Part shown: piece after piece, positions 38,875 to 49,880 of the stretch | How the letters are laid out: each line of letters starts with the position of its first letter | Numbering within the stretch: position 1 is the first letter of the stretch | Assembly (NCBI GenBank): GCA_032768795.1 | Contig: CP136490.1 | Location: forward strand, 620,001-684,000 | Reading direction: 5' to 3' | Length of the DNA: 64,000 nucleotides | Source: Tremella fuciformis | Lineage: Eukaryota > Basidiomycota > Tremellomycetes > Tremellales > Tremellaceae | The notes under the pieces: model-generated | The model's input: the letters and a program-made list of their open reading frames with translations, nothing else | Told to the model about the DNA's origin: nothing | The model's database searches: none | Program-made: the position numbers and the translations under genes

Positions 38875-40857
38875 TCATGCTTCTTTCTCCTTGATCACGC
38901 TCGAGTTGCTCCATCTGCGCAATCGGCGCGCCCGTCTCGCCTCCCATCGCCCGCTCATACTCACAATGCCTGCCATCGCCTGGACCCATGATATGAACAA
39001 GCTCGTGAGGCTTGCCCACACGAGTCCTACCCAATGTATGAAAACGAAGACCTGCACTACCACGCGGTCCCAAATAGACGGTGGTTCGACAGGTCGGTGC
39101 GAGTCGACCAGCTCGAATGGAGGCTGGGCGCCGAGTCGCTGAGCGGCCTTGAAGCCCGAGACGAACCCATCTTCATGGAACCCTTGGTCCTGCCACGCGC
39201 CGGCAATCGACACCGAGGGATGCAGTAGCGAGCTGGTCGGACCAGCCTGTGACTTTTCTCGCGCCGTATTGATCTCGTTAATCGTCCCTGCCAGCCGGCG
39301 CAGCTTGGCGGACATGACGGGCATCTCGTATGTTCTTTTAGCGACGACTTTGGCAGTATCTATGCGCTGAGTCGGGTTGAGTGTCCCAAGCACAGGGCCG
39401 TACGTGGGCACGTCGAGTCCTTGTAGGAGATTGCAGTCAAACGTTCTACCCGTCAGCCTTTACTGATTGTTACAGTGGAGGGAACTGACACGTTGCCAAC
39501 CGTGCTTGGGGTGACACCCTGCTCTCGCACCCACTCTGCATCGACCTCGCCCTCCCGTTCGACGTATACGTTCCACGCTGCCCATGTGCGTGAGTTGGGC
39601 GGCCGCGCCGAATCGTCGTAGTGCATCCACACGTCAAACTTTGTATATTCGACACTGAGCAGCTGGTCGCGCAGACCATCGCCCATGATGGCTGACGAGC
39701 AGATCCGGGCAATGACGTGCGGGTGGACCGCCAGTATGACGTGGTCGAACGTCCGTGTTTCGCCGCTGGACGTGACGACGTCGACTCGGCTGGGGTCGGA
39801 TGGATTGGGGCGGACAGCGGCGATGCTGGTCGAGGAGTGTAGTTGGGAGGGCGGAATAGAAGATACGACCTCGTCGAGATACCGCCGCCTGCAGCTCAGC
39901 GCCAGCATCCCTGGAGCAGGATAGGGGGCACTCACGAGCCGCCGGCGATGCTCAGATAGGGGTCTTTGCGAAAGAGCTGGAGGAGGCGCTGATTGTGGAA
40001 CGCCCGGACGAACATGGTGACAGGAAACTCGGAGGCAACTCTGTCCGGCGGGATGGACCAGAGTGCACCTACGAAGGGCTGACGTTCAGCTGGGTCTCGA
40101 GCACAGGAGGATGCCTCACGAGGATGTAGTCGTCCCGGATGGCCTGGCCGTAACCCTCGCGGTCCAGCCACTGTCCAACGGACACCGCGGCCGTCTCTGT
40201 GTCAGGGCGGCGGAGGACGTCCAGCGCCGAGTAGTGTAGGCGGAATAGATCGTACACCATCGACCATGTGCGCCAGCTGAGTCTGCCGGTCAGACTTGGC
40301 TACTGAACATGCAGTACCACTCGACCTACGCATTGCTCACGCAGCAGAAGAGGGAAGAGAGTCTGGTCGAGCCCCACGAGTACCCATCGGAGCGGTGCGT
40401 GACGGATAGCGAGTCGGCCGAGCGCGCGATGGGTATGCGTAGCCGTTCTAAGAATCGAACAAAGTTGGGCCAGCCAGATCGGTTGAAGACAAGCTGCGAA
40501 GGTCAGGTCACCCTTCTCCCATGATCATGGTGGCAGGCATACGAATGCACTGATGGTCAGTTTCAATCCGGGGCGCCAGGACGGACGATGGGGAAGGTCT
40601 CACGTGTCTGTCCAGCACGGCTCCTTGCCCGGTTCTACGGTCAGCCCCTTCCACATGTTGAGGTCACTCTGCTCACGCTGGAATGGGACGGTGTAGGCGT
40701 CGCCGCCGAACGTGTCTTGCTTCTCGAAGATTTCGACCTCATGCTCGGAAAAGTGGTGAAGTAGCTGTCGATCAAACTCCAAAGCAGAACAGGCAGGACC
40801 ACTCACCCATAGTGGCGTCAAGCCAGAGATGCCCCCGCCGACAATGGCCACCTTCAT
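38875..40857 (-). CDS. FAD/NAD-binding amine-oxidase-like protein (COG2907 type)
   Basis: The N-terminus MKVAIVGGGISGLTPLW carries the dinucleotide-binding GxGxxG. It is followed after an intron by HEVEIFEKQDTFGGDAYT, the second strand and GG motif that bind FAD. The middle exons read GALWSIPPDRVASEFPVTMF, NQRLLQLFRKDPYLSIAGG, then TFDHVILAVHPHVIARI and SVEYTKFDVWMHYDDSARP. These are the landmarks of the COG2907 predicted NAD/FAD-binding family, often found near cyclopropane-fatty-acid synthases in bacteria and fungi. The C-terminal part includes SVSIAGAWQDQGFHEDGFVS, the final FAD-contact motif, and then a probable membrane helix (VFVFIHWVGLVWASLTSLFI). The start was set at the ATG before KVAIVGG; the frame is open farther upstream only from GTG. 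Substrate unknown. Confidence 0.78.
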
Positions 40858-41934
40858 CTTCCGCCGGCTGCTGCTGCTGCTCGTCGACACACCTCCCACC
40901 TCGTCTTACAACCTTTCGCGCCTGTCTCCTCCTGTATACTCCTGACTATCTCCTCACTGCTCGAAGCGGTGCAAACGAGCGACTCCAATCTTCCGGCTCG
41001 CTCCCGGTCTTCTTTGAGTCACGATGTGGATCTTTCATGTATCGCGTTCCACCTATCGACGACGATCAGTAGGGATCGACGGGCGCGGCCCTGATGATCT
41101 GTCCCAGCACAGCTTGAGCGCGCACACGAGGCGGCTTATCGTGCGTCGCTGCTTGGTGTCGCAATCCAGCAGAGCCGGTCTTTGTGTCTGTCCACAGATA
41201 TGATGTGCATTGCATGGAAGAATCAGCAAGAAGACGGAGGTAGAGAGAGACGCGGACCCGAAATTTCGGAGACGGCGATGAAAGACGGAGCCCCTTTTTC
41301 CTTGGGTCCCAATGGGCGAGCCAATCTTTAACCGCACCCTCCGAGAAACGCCGGGAGCTCATTTCTTGTGTCCCATGCATGGTTTTTGCCTCAGAGAAGA
41401 GCTGCAGCATGCCCTGCATCTGCTCTTGATACATGCACACCTTTTCCAGCTGTTGAAAAGCCAGATTGCATGCTCCAGCAGGTAGAGGGTGAAATAGTGG
41501 ATTTGTGGCACTCTGTGCGCGCGGGACCTCCGGAGATCATGTCAATCTCCGCATTTTTGGGCGGTTTCCTGCAGCAGCCAATAATTTGTGCATGCATGCA
41601 GCTAGAGCGCTCAAATCTGGCATGCAAACGGGTGCAGCATGCATCTCAAGATGGTACAATTTTGAAGCGTCAGAGATGACTTGCGGGCAAACTAGGAGGC
41701 GGCGATCTTCTATATGGGTGCGGTTAAAGATTGGCCTGGGTGCGTCCATTGGGACCCTTTTCCTTTTCACCCATTGATCAGCTTCAGCCTTTTGGCCCCA
41801 CAGGTTTGTCCAAAGGTGAAGCGTGCATGCTGGCCAGAATATGTATGTACTGTACGAATAGGGTGGTGAAGGATACGAGACAGTGTGCAGAGCGTGATCT
41901 CCAGGATAAGAGGATGACAGGGACAGTTGAGAGA
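40858..41934. other. Intergenic region with inverted-repeat element
   Basis: About 1.1 kb with no supported gene. It holds the inverted repeat described separately and an unusual density of TGCATGC / GCATGC words between the arms. The minus-strand open frame at 41066-41440 has no family similarity and crosses one repeat arm. Confidence 0.45.
41304..41757. repeat. Inverted-repeat (MITE-like) element, about 450 bp
   Basis: The left arm 41304-41338 and right arm 41717-41757 are reverse complements. They share GGGTCCCAATGG and then CCAATCTTTAACCGCACC, broken only by a 6-base length difference and one substitution. The similarity weakens but continues a little farther inward (CGCCG near 41346 against CGGCG near 41700). 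The interior of about 380 bp has no coding capacity and many TGCATGC words. Inverted terminal repeats on a short non-coding body fit a non-autonomous DNA element. No clear target-site duplication was found. Confidence 0.55.
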
Positions 41935-43320
41935 TCAGAGTTTGGCGTGTTCCGTGGGAGGCTTGCTTGGCTTGATGTGGGGCTCGGGATACGACCCATC
42001 CCTGGCATAGAAGGCTGACTGCAATTTCGTCCAGAAAGTCTCATCACTGTACTTGGGGGCAGTTCCTGTGCCATCCGCCAGCGATTTGGGGAAAGAAAAC
42101 ACTAGGCTCAACTTGTCCTCTGCCGAGAGCTCGATCTCATCCTTTTTCAGGTGTCGTAGATGCATGCCCAGTGCGTCCTTGATGGCCGTGACCCCCGCGG
42201 ACACGAACTGCGACCTTTCCGAAGCGCCTGGGATGTCAGCTGGTCACACACGCAACGAGGCGTCCTCATCACCAGTCAGGAGTGTAGGCAGGTCTGTTAT
42301 GCATATGAGGCGCGCTTGTTGCCGTGTGGCAATCTCCGTCTGCTCGTCAACGTCAGGTCGCCCGTCTCAGAATGGACCCACCTTCGAGCGCTGAGTACTT
42401 TTCGCCCAGTCGGCCATCAGGTCGGTAACATTGCCTTGGTCGTGCATGTATAGAGACACCCTGTGTTGATGCTGTACACCCGTTAGACTGTGTGTATAAG
42501 CCTCACTCAGCTCCTCCCGCCAAGGCATCGACGACTTACGCAGGAGCGGTGTTGTGTATGTCCCCAGCGATGAGGACATAGGATTTCAACCCCTCCAAGC
42601 CGAGCTCTTCGGAAGCTTCTTTGGTGGCCGTTTGAGCCGCAGAGTGACCCTTGTCTACGAAACCAGCTGAAGGCTCTGCACGATCAGTGTTCGGAGTGAA
42701 CGTCAAAGACATCTTTCCACGCCGAGTGGCTCACCCAAGCTTTTGCAGGCAGAGTAGATTCCGGTTTTCTTGGTGTAGGTAAAGCAGCCGGCCCGATGCT
42801 GCTCTACGGCAGCGAGATATAGCTCTGGAACATTGGCCTCCGTGCGAGACAGAACCAGGACCATATTGCTAGCACCTTAAAGCTTAACGTAACACTTCAA
42901 GGTCGAGCCTGACTAACCGTCTGCCACCAGACCGTTCATCCGTGCTTCAGCAGCTTCGTCCGTCTTCGGCTGCACAATGAGGTTCCGTCCCTGTCCGTCT
43001 CAGCTTTTCCCAGAGTACGACACACTTACGAGAACCGCGGGCTCCAGATCTTCCATCGAGAAATTCGACGGATCGGCACCGTCCTTCAACTTGTGAAGGG
43101 TTCTTCCCACCCACGACGCTTCTGGACGATTTGGGTATGGCTCCGGCCGGTCGACCCAGAAGTAATGTTCGTGCTTTTCGTTGTTTGAAGACCCGTCGGA
43201 TCGGTCGAGGCCGAGCTTGGGAGGTAGGCCCCGTTGCGTTTCCGACTTTGGTACTACTGATTCGACATCAGAAGCACTGGCTGCCGTGATCTGCGGAGCG
43301 GTGAAATCGGTCTTGGACAT
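41935..43320 (-). CDS. Divergent Nudix-box protein, first of three
   Basis: Joining seven exons by GT-AG and frame gives about 360 residues. After a disordered N-terminus comes HEHYFWVDRPEPYPNRPE. A strand-rich part includes NMVLVLSRTEANVPELYLAA then VEQHRAG. The Nudix box reads GFVDKGHSAAQTATKEASEE plus LGL, exactly 23 residues. The metal-binding Glu trio of REuxEExGu is kept as KEASEELGL, but the Glu of Gx5E is His and Arg is Lys. Downstream are HRVSLYMHDQGNVTDLMADW, ARLICITDLPTLL and a helical tail (AIKDALGMHLRHLKKDEIEL). Nudix enzymes hydrolyse nucleoside-diphosphate-X compounds; whether this one is active is unknown. The two next genes are related (shared ELY/W...Q.R motif before the box). 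Confidence 0.6.
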
Positions 43321-43800
43321 CGAGCAAAACGGATGAGAGGTACTGTATACGGGGAAGTCTGTGTACTATGTTAGCTATGAAAGTCAAGTTGGAAAGTGGG
43401 GCATGCAGTCTGGGGCGCTCTTGCAGTTTATACCCCTTCCTGCCCGTACTGCGACATGTCTGATCATGAACGAGGCGGAGCAGCGTCAAAGGGGGACTGC
43501 GATTAGCAGGATCCCCTTTGTCCGTTGACCGAGTTAGGTGTGACATCTTTCCTTCGCGTATGTGCAATGCTTCGATGGAAGCCATGCAAGGCTGTGCTCC
43601 GGGTAGGGAGACGAGACTCGAGGGTCTCAGACGAGAAGGGATAGAATGACCTGGTCGGTCCAATCGGCGGCGACAGGGTGAGATTGAGAGCTGATGGGGA
43701 GCGAAGGAGAGCTTACTGTACATGTACATGATTAATCTATGATACGATGACATGCCACGACCGAGAGATTGTAAATTGCCCTCACACGTTGAGCTTTGCG
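43321..43800. other. Intergenic between Nudix genes 1 and 2
   Basis: About 480 bp; contains the promoter side of Nudix gene 1 and the 3' end of Nudix gene 2, both on the minus strand. No repeat or RNA gene seen. Confidence 0.4.
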
Positions 43801-45427
43801 TTACACTCCCACGCGATCGTCCGCGTCGACAGAAGTCAGAATCGAAGGCAGCTCATTGGCGATCTTGGCTTTCTCCGCGTCCGGTAGACTGTCTAACGCA
43901 TTCTCCGTAGCAGGCCGTCTGTACTGCGTTTCGTAATTTATCCTGAAATACAAGCCCAACAGCTCAGCAGCGTGTGACACGCCAGGCGTCATCGCGATGG
44001 TCGGTCGAGGCTGAAGCGCCATTTCTACCGAGTCAGCAGAGTGCGAGCTCGGCGATATGCCAACTCGCCTCGTACAAGAGTGACAAATGTGGGGACGGTC
44101 ATGAAGTGCGCCTGTTGCAACTGCCTCTTTTCACTCTACGTCGTCTCAGCTGTGGAAAGCTGAGGAAGCGAAGCGGTCCCTCACTTTCGACCTCTGCAAT
44201 CGTGTGTTACATTGAGTCATGAGGCCACCGATCCAGCCGTTGTAAACACGCAGTGTTGTGCTGCGCTGATGATAGGCGCTGAACATCCTGTGATAGTCAG
44301 CCTCCCTACGGCTCAGCGTTAGGATTTACCGTCTCACGTCGTGTCGTTGATCTCCGGAGCGGTTCTCGAGAGCACCTGGACAGTCAGATCGTCCACGGAC
44401 TGGGCTGCAGCCGGATCCACGTCCGTTGACGCATCCTCGGCGCGAGACTGCTCGTCGGGTGGACTTTTGTTTTCAGGCGCTTTGATAGATGATTGCTCTC
44501 CCGAAGAGCCCTTCGATGACTGAGCAGGCAAACGACCTGGTAGCCCGATCTCTTCACGTGCTTCCTTGAGCCGAGCCGTGTCGGGAGTATCTCCCCTGTC
44601 CACGATACCTCCCGCCAGTTCTGTTTGTCAGCCTGAACATCGCCGCGACCAGACATCACTGTCTCGCCACGAGTCACGAGTCACGCGAAAGGAGGACTGA
44701 CCCCAGCTGACTATCGCGCTGTAAACCTCTCGTTGAACTGGAGGCTCGGTTGCCGTTCCGTGCGTGTCGGCGATCGATAGCGTGAATTTCTTGCCTATCT
44801 GCGGTGTACACGCGGGTCGGGCTTGGCTCAACGTAGCAATGTACAGCTCTTCGCAGCCGTCACTATTCTTGGCGCGAATAAGGGGAATTTCGTTTACACC
44901 TAAAAGCTGTCAGGATGCGCACGGACCACAGGTACGTGCAATAACCAAGTGTGCTCTAACGAGGAGACTGACTGTCTATCTGGATCTTACCGGTCGTGTG
45001 CAGCTTCACAGTTTCCTCACTGACCCGTGTACCTTTAGGCCCTGTATACACCACGACGTTTCGGCCCTGCAAGGCTCAGCTCTAGCCCCTCCCGTACCCC
45101 AAGACTCCCCGCGTTGCAGCACCTAAAACTCACCACTCCCAGGTCAACGGCATCGACCGTTCCTGACGGAGAAGCCTTAGAAAAATCTGTCAGGAACTCG
45201 AAGAGGCGTCTTTGCTCTCGCCTTACGTAGCTGGTGTCAGGCCGAGTGTCAGTCGAGACCCAGCCAAGGGACTTCATTCGGTTTGCAGACTCGAGAAACT
45301 CCTCGCGGCCGAAAGTGGCAGGAAGCGGGTCCCTGTCCTCAGGCTGCAAAGAATAGTCACGAGGACTAGCGGAGGCAGACGTTCGCTCCGTCTTGTTATG
45401 AGACGGAAGAGCGGGGCGGGATGACAT
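43801..45427 (-). CDS. Divergent Nudix-box protein, second of three
   Basis: The protein starts MSSRPALPSHNKTERTSAS. It has an acidic/basic N-terminal region (GREEFLESANRMKSLGWVS), then GRNVVVYTGPKGTRVSEETV. A strand region follows: NEIPLIRAKNSDGCEELYIA then TLSQARPACTPQ. A splice (G|AA) produces the box ELAGGIVDRGDTPDTARLK and EAREEIGL. This is the most canonical of the three: Gly-Gly before the box, Asp in place of the first Glu, and KEAREEIGL retaining all three metal-binding Glu. A low-complexity insert follows (SSKGSSGEQSSIKAPENKSP). Then come LTVQVLSRTAPEINDTT and, after an intron, MFSAYHQRSTTLRVYNGWIG. The helical C-terminus is HAAELLGLYFRINYETQYRR to DRVGV. TATATAG lies about 30 bp upstream of the start. 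The late exon joins are less certain. Confidence 0.6.
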
Positions 45428-46203
45428 CCTGAGGTCAGTCCGGGCGAGACTATATACAGGTCTAGTCAAGCGTTCGCAGAGAAGCAAGCAAGGCACCTTG
45501 CAGCGCTTTACGGTGGCAAACATATGTGTATCTTGTACGAGAAGCACCCCTTCACATGAATCGTTGATTCTGTAAAGAAGTCGACGTCGGTGAAAGGGCA
45601 TATACAAAAGTTACAGTAAAGCCCTTTTGGGTCACTCCCTTTATCCCCAAGCGAGGCGTCTCGATGAGTCATGTCTCGAGGTAGTGGTCTTCTATTACGT
45701 CTTCTGGAGAGCGCCTCTGTGCGGAGTGGCGTCCCTCGTTCGGTCGGCAAGCAGGCTCGATATACAGACACGTTGCCACAGATTGATCCGAATACATGCG
45801 ACTATCTTGGCGTCGTATGCGAAGTGCGACAATATCGATGGTGGACATTATAGTGTACATGTAATTTTACCATCTCACCCGTGACGCCCTGATCATTCAC
45901 ACGCCACCGTGTGGTGCTTCATCATTGTGACAGGATCTATCATCAAGTGCTTCACCGCCGAGTTCCCGTGCGTCAAATCACCCAATCACCAATGGCGCCT
46001 TTGTCCAGAAAGATCGATGCATGTACTGAGACTGAAGTGTGGAACGATACGTACGTACAATCAAGTCAAATGGAAGAGAGTGTGATTGGCGAGTGGACTG
46101 CAATCCGCCAGTGGTGAATGAGCTTTCTATCACTCGTGCGGCGAGACTCAGCTTGTCGTCTCAATCTCTTCACTGGGCGAGGGGAGCACCACTTGTAGCG
46201 ACC
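45428..46203. other. Intergenic between Nudix genes 2 and 3
   Basis: About 780 bp, AT-richer than the coding parts, no supported gene. A minus-strand frame continues upstream of the Nudix gene 2 start to 45607, so an earlier start there cannot be excluded. Confidence 0.4.
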
Positions 46204-47654
46204 TCACTCTTTGGCTCCGTCGGAGAATCTAACCTCCATTTCAGCCTGAGACTCTCCACTGTCCGTCTTGGAATGTGACATGACTTCTGGCCGAGACTTA
46301 CCGTTGAGATCAACGCTCCCCGAAGGAGTTGCCCAGACTTTCCCAAAGTACTTGACGGAGTGATTCTTTCGGTAACTGTCCTGCTCTTCCTCGGAGATTC
46401 CCATCTCCCTCATCATTGAGGAGATAGTGTTGACATGGACGGTGTACGAAGCCACAAGACTTTGAACGAGAGGACCAATCACGATGCTCCTATCTGGATT
46501 GAGGGATTGACCTGCTCACTCCGACACACAAACAGCGGTATCTTCGGATGACACGCACCCTGTACATGACCCGGCAGATCCTCAAGGGGCAGATAATGCA
46601 CCATTTGCATCAAGGCTTTCTCCCCCTGAGCGAATTAGCCATGCAACGACCAGGTGCCTCTTGCCCCGGAGAGGGGTCCGAGGGGCAATGAACGAGCACT
46701 GACCTTGTCCCGATCGACACGCGAGTCCGACTCTTTCATCACTTCCTCGATCGAGGTCGGGAAGTCGTAGTAGCTCATGACATGATAATGAGTACCGTCT
46801 GTCCGGCTACAGTGGCGTCAGCCGCTATACATACACGGTAATTGCACGTAGTAGCAACTCACACAGTGTCGGATTTGAAAGGCGCAGAGATTGACAACTC
46901 TGTACGGTACTCGTGCGTAAACCCAATCTCTTCCTGTAGTTCGGCCTTGATGGCATCCCGAGCAGTCTGATATGGCTTCATATGGCCTCCGCAAGGCTCT
47001 GCTCATCAGCGAAGCAGGTTCTCTTTCACTTGACCACCACCTCTCGCCCTCCCGTACCAACTCCACACCTTGGCCTTCTTCGCACCGGAGAGCCGGAACT
47101 GGCTTCCACTCACCGAAGCTGAAAAGAGCTTCGTATAATGTGCCCTCGACCATCTCTGTTCTGCCATCCACTGTCTCCGGATACCATACGATCTGCGAGG
47201 TTTCTATGTTGGCGCCCGGACGCAACTGCGAAATGTAGACCGTCCATAGTTCCTGCTTTTCTACTCTCTTGTCATCGACGTATTCGACCTTTGTGGTTCT
47301 GAGCACGGGAAGCTCGCTGACACCTTTGATACTGGTTAGCTCACGAGCTTCTGAACCACAATAACGGGCAAAGAGAAGATAAGTGGATCGCGGCCATGCG
47401 TACGCGTGGTGCAAATGACATGTGCACACTATACTCACTGTATGCCACGAACGGTTTGCCTCGCTCAAGTATTGCCTTCTGCCTCCTCCCCTCGTGACGT
47501 GCATGGTATATCTGGCGTGTCTCGGTCTGTCAGCATCGTTGGAGGCATACACCCAGCAATCCTGACTCACGACCAGTGGATCCGACGTCACGATCAGCGC
47601 ATCTGTTCCCCCCTGCTCTTTCAGTGAAGCCTTATCGTATAAAGACATTGTCAT
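46204..47654 (-). CDS. Divergent Nudix-box protein, third of three
   Basis: Start MTMSLYDKASLKEQGGTDAL. After two introns the strand region reads SELPVLRTTKVEYVDDKRVE, KQELWTVYISQLRPGANIE and IVWYPETVDGRTEMVEGTLY. A splice (G|GC) creates the box GHMKPYQTARDAIKAELQEE plus IGF. The spacing is exactly that of a Nudix box and the Glu trio is kept (AELQEEIGF), but Gx5E has Gln and Arg is Ala. Then come ISAPFKSDTVRTDGTHYHVM and SYYDFPTSIEEVMKESDSRV, later ALMQMVHYLPLEDLPGHVQ, and a helical tail (LVQSLVASYTVHVNTISSMM, REMGISEEEQDSYRKNHSV). It shares with its two neighbours the EL(Y/W) ... Q.R segment before the box, the DLP after it and a helical C-terminus. Function unknown. Confidence 0.6.
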
Positions 47655-48258
47655 CCTGCTGGCAATGGGCGCTTTACGTCCTATTCAGACTTTGCCCTCT
47701 ATGGTCCCATTTCTGAGCCTAACACTCTCCATCATCTTTTCAACTCCCATCGTGGATGAGCCTGTCTCATCAGTCGATAAGGTCATGTTGGGCGAGCAAA
47801 GGTGCGTGCAACACGGAGGTGCAAAAGCGAGCAGCAGCTCGACATCGACTCACCGGTCATGGTAGCGAAAGGCAGGAAGAGAAGAACTATTAATCGAATT
47901 GAGCACTAAGCAGAATGTAACGAAACCCTTCGAAGGTCAGCGATCACCAGGCTTGACGGTTTGCCTTTTTATAGCGAGCTTCTCACTCAAAGGGTGGGGT
48001 AGTATGGATGGGGATTGCCAAAACAGTATCCGTAGGCGTCAGCACTCACAGTAGGTCAATGGACCGCACCTCAGTGGGCCTAACCGACTCGGAAAGGTGT
48101 TATGTATCTTTGCACATTTCATCAAACATTTGTAGGAAAGACTGCCCCATCCATTGACACCCAAGTGTGATTGCATTTGCGGATTCGACAATCGACGATC
48201 CGATTTTGAGATAGTCTCCTATTACTCCTGCTTCAGATACTGCCTTCCTTACACAAAT
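47655..48258. other. Intergenic, nothing recognised
   Basis: About 600 bp between Nudix gene 3 (start) and the dehydrogenase gene (stop), same strand. No repeat, RNA gene or conserved frame seen. Confidence 0.4.
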
Positions 48259-49371
48259 CTATTCCAAAACCCAAAGGGCACTTTCTCCTTTGACGACCCT
48301 AGCGAGATTCTCGGCCGTATGCTCCCACATCTCGGTCAGTGTGTCCTCAAACGAATAGCCTGTATGTGGCGTCATGAGCACCTCGGATCTCCCCCCTTGG
48401 CCCCATGGTACGTTGCGCCACCTGGAGTCGACCGGCAGGGGCTCGAGGTCAAAGACGTCGATCGCTGCGCCTCTTATGCAGCCGCTCTCCAGCACCTCCA
48501 GCAGCGCGTCCTCCTGGACGATCGGGCCCCTGCTGGTGTTGATAAGGAAGCTTGTTGGTTTCATTCGCTTGAGATCTTGTCGTCCTACGAGTCCGCGCGT
48601 TCGATCCGATAGCACCAGCTGTATCGACAGGATATCTGACTGCGCAAAGAGATCCTCCCTGCTCACAGCCTTGTACGTTCCGGCGGGAAGACCAGCCGAG
48701 GCCGCCTGTGCGTCCGCTTTGGCCTGTGTGAGGTTTTCGGACCACGCGATGACCTGCATGCCATAGGCGAGATGGGCTATGCGGGCGGTGCCCGCACCTA
48801 GCTTGCCCAGACCAAGCAGGCCGATCGTCTTCCCCCCGATGAATGTGTTCAGCGGTAGCGCGTTTGTCCATGTGCCAGCCGGAATGAGGGAGTGGTCTCG
48901 GACAAGGTTATTGGTGATGCCGAGAATGAGCGCCCAGGTGTGCTGGACAGTCGCATTGAAGTCGGGGGGTATCGGAACCCTGGGCAAATGTTCAGCCGGT
49001 GACCTTGGACGAAAGAGAGAGATGTCGCAAACTCACGCTGTGGGAGCATCGCGTGCCCTGGGAGTCCCGGCGACAATGATTCCCTTGGCTTTGCAGTGCG
49101 CTACATCGATGCCCAGATTGCGCATGCCCGTCGTGAGGATGACCTTCAGATTCGGAAGTGCATCGATGAGGTCCCTGGGAAACGGAGTGCGTTCCCGCAT
49201 GGTGCATAATACGTCGTATGGTTCTAAACGCTTGATCAGACCTTGAATGTCCTGCGATGGGAGAATCGTGTCGCGAAAGATGGTGACATCGGCTTGAATG
49301 CCGGACAAGGCGTCGGCGGCAAGGCCGTTGTAGTCGTCCAGCACCGCAACGCGCACCGAATTCTTCGTCAT
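48259..49371 (-). CDS. D-isomer-specific 2-hydroxyacid dehydrogenase
   Basis: NAD(P)-dependent interconversion of a 2-oxoacid and a D-2-hydroxyacid. Two exons. The N-terminus MTKNSVRVAVLDDYNGLAAD is the first substrate-domain strand, followed by LPNLKVILTTGMRNLGIDVA and GIIVAGTPRARDAPTA. After an intron of 57 nt comes VPIPPDFNATVQHTWALIL. The cofactor site is GKTIGLLGLGKLGAGTARIA (GxGxxG). Catalytic Arg is in FLINTSRGPIVQEDALLEVL, Glu in GAAIDVFDLEPLP and His in VLMTPHTGYS. Length (about 350 residues) is usual. Subfamily (glyoxylate/hydroxypyruvate reductase-like or other) cannot be fixed by eye. It lies in the minus-strand run with the Nudix genes. Confidence 0.9.
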
Positions 49372-49880
49372 CTTGAGAGGCGGTGAGTCAAAGACGAAGG
49401 AGTGAATACGGGAACAGCGTACTTACAGGAAGTTGAGGAGATGACGCAATCGGCCCAACCTCATCCGGCCGGTAATTAACCGAACCCCTTAACCCCTTAT
49501 TTAGCAGAGTCCGTGCACAATGCAAAGGTCATTGAGGATTTTGTAGCTATGGATTGCATGGAGATGGCTATCGATGTATGGTATGGACTGTACAAGATGA
49601 GTCTGTACATCAAAACGAGCGTGGTTAATGAGTGTGGGCGCTAGACGCAAGAGACTGCTGCGGATCGAAGTAATACAGAAACGCAGTGTTGACGAGATTG
49701 GAATCGCAAACAATGATGTGGACACATTGAACAGTATCGATAGTGGGTACTTATCGTTGACAAGCGGTCGAGCAAGACGTGTGAGGACTCTGACGCAAGT
49801 TGGAGGTGAGATAGTCTGCCCTGTGGTGAGCGAGGAAGAACAAGCCAAGACGTTAAGCCTTGAAAGACAGGCGGCTTCAA
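49372..49880. other. Intergenic, nothing recognised
   Basis: About 510 bp between the dehydrogenase start and the stop of the next minus-strand gene. Short frames only. Confidence 0.4.
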
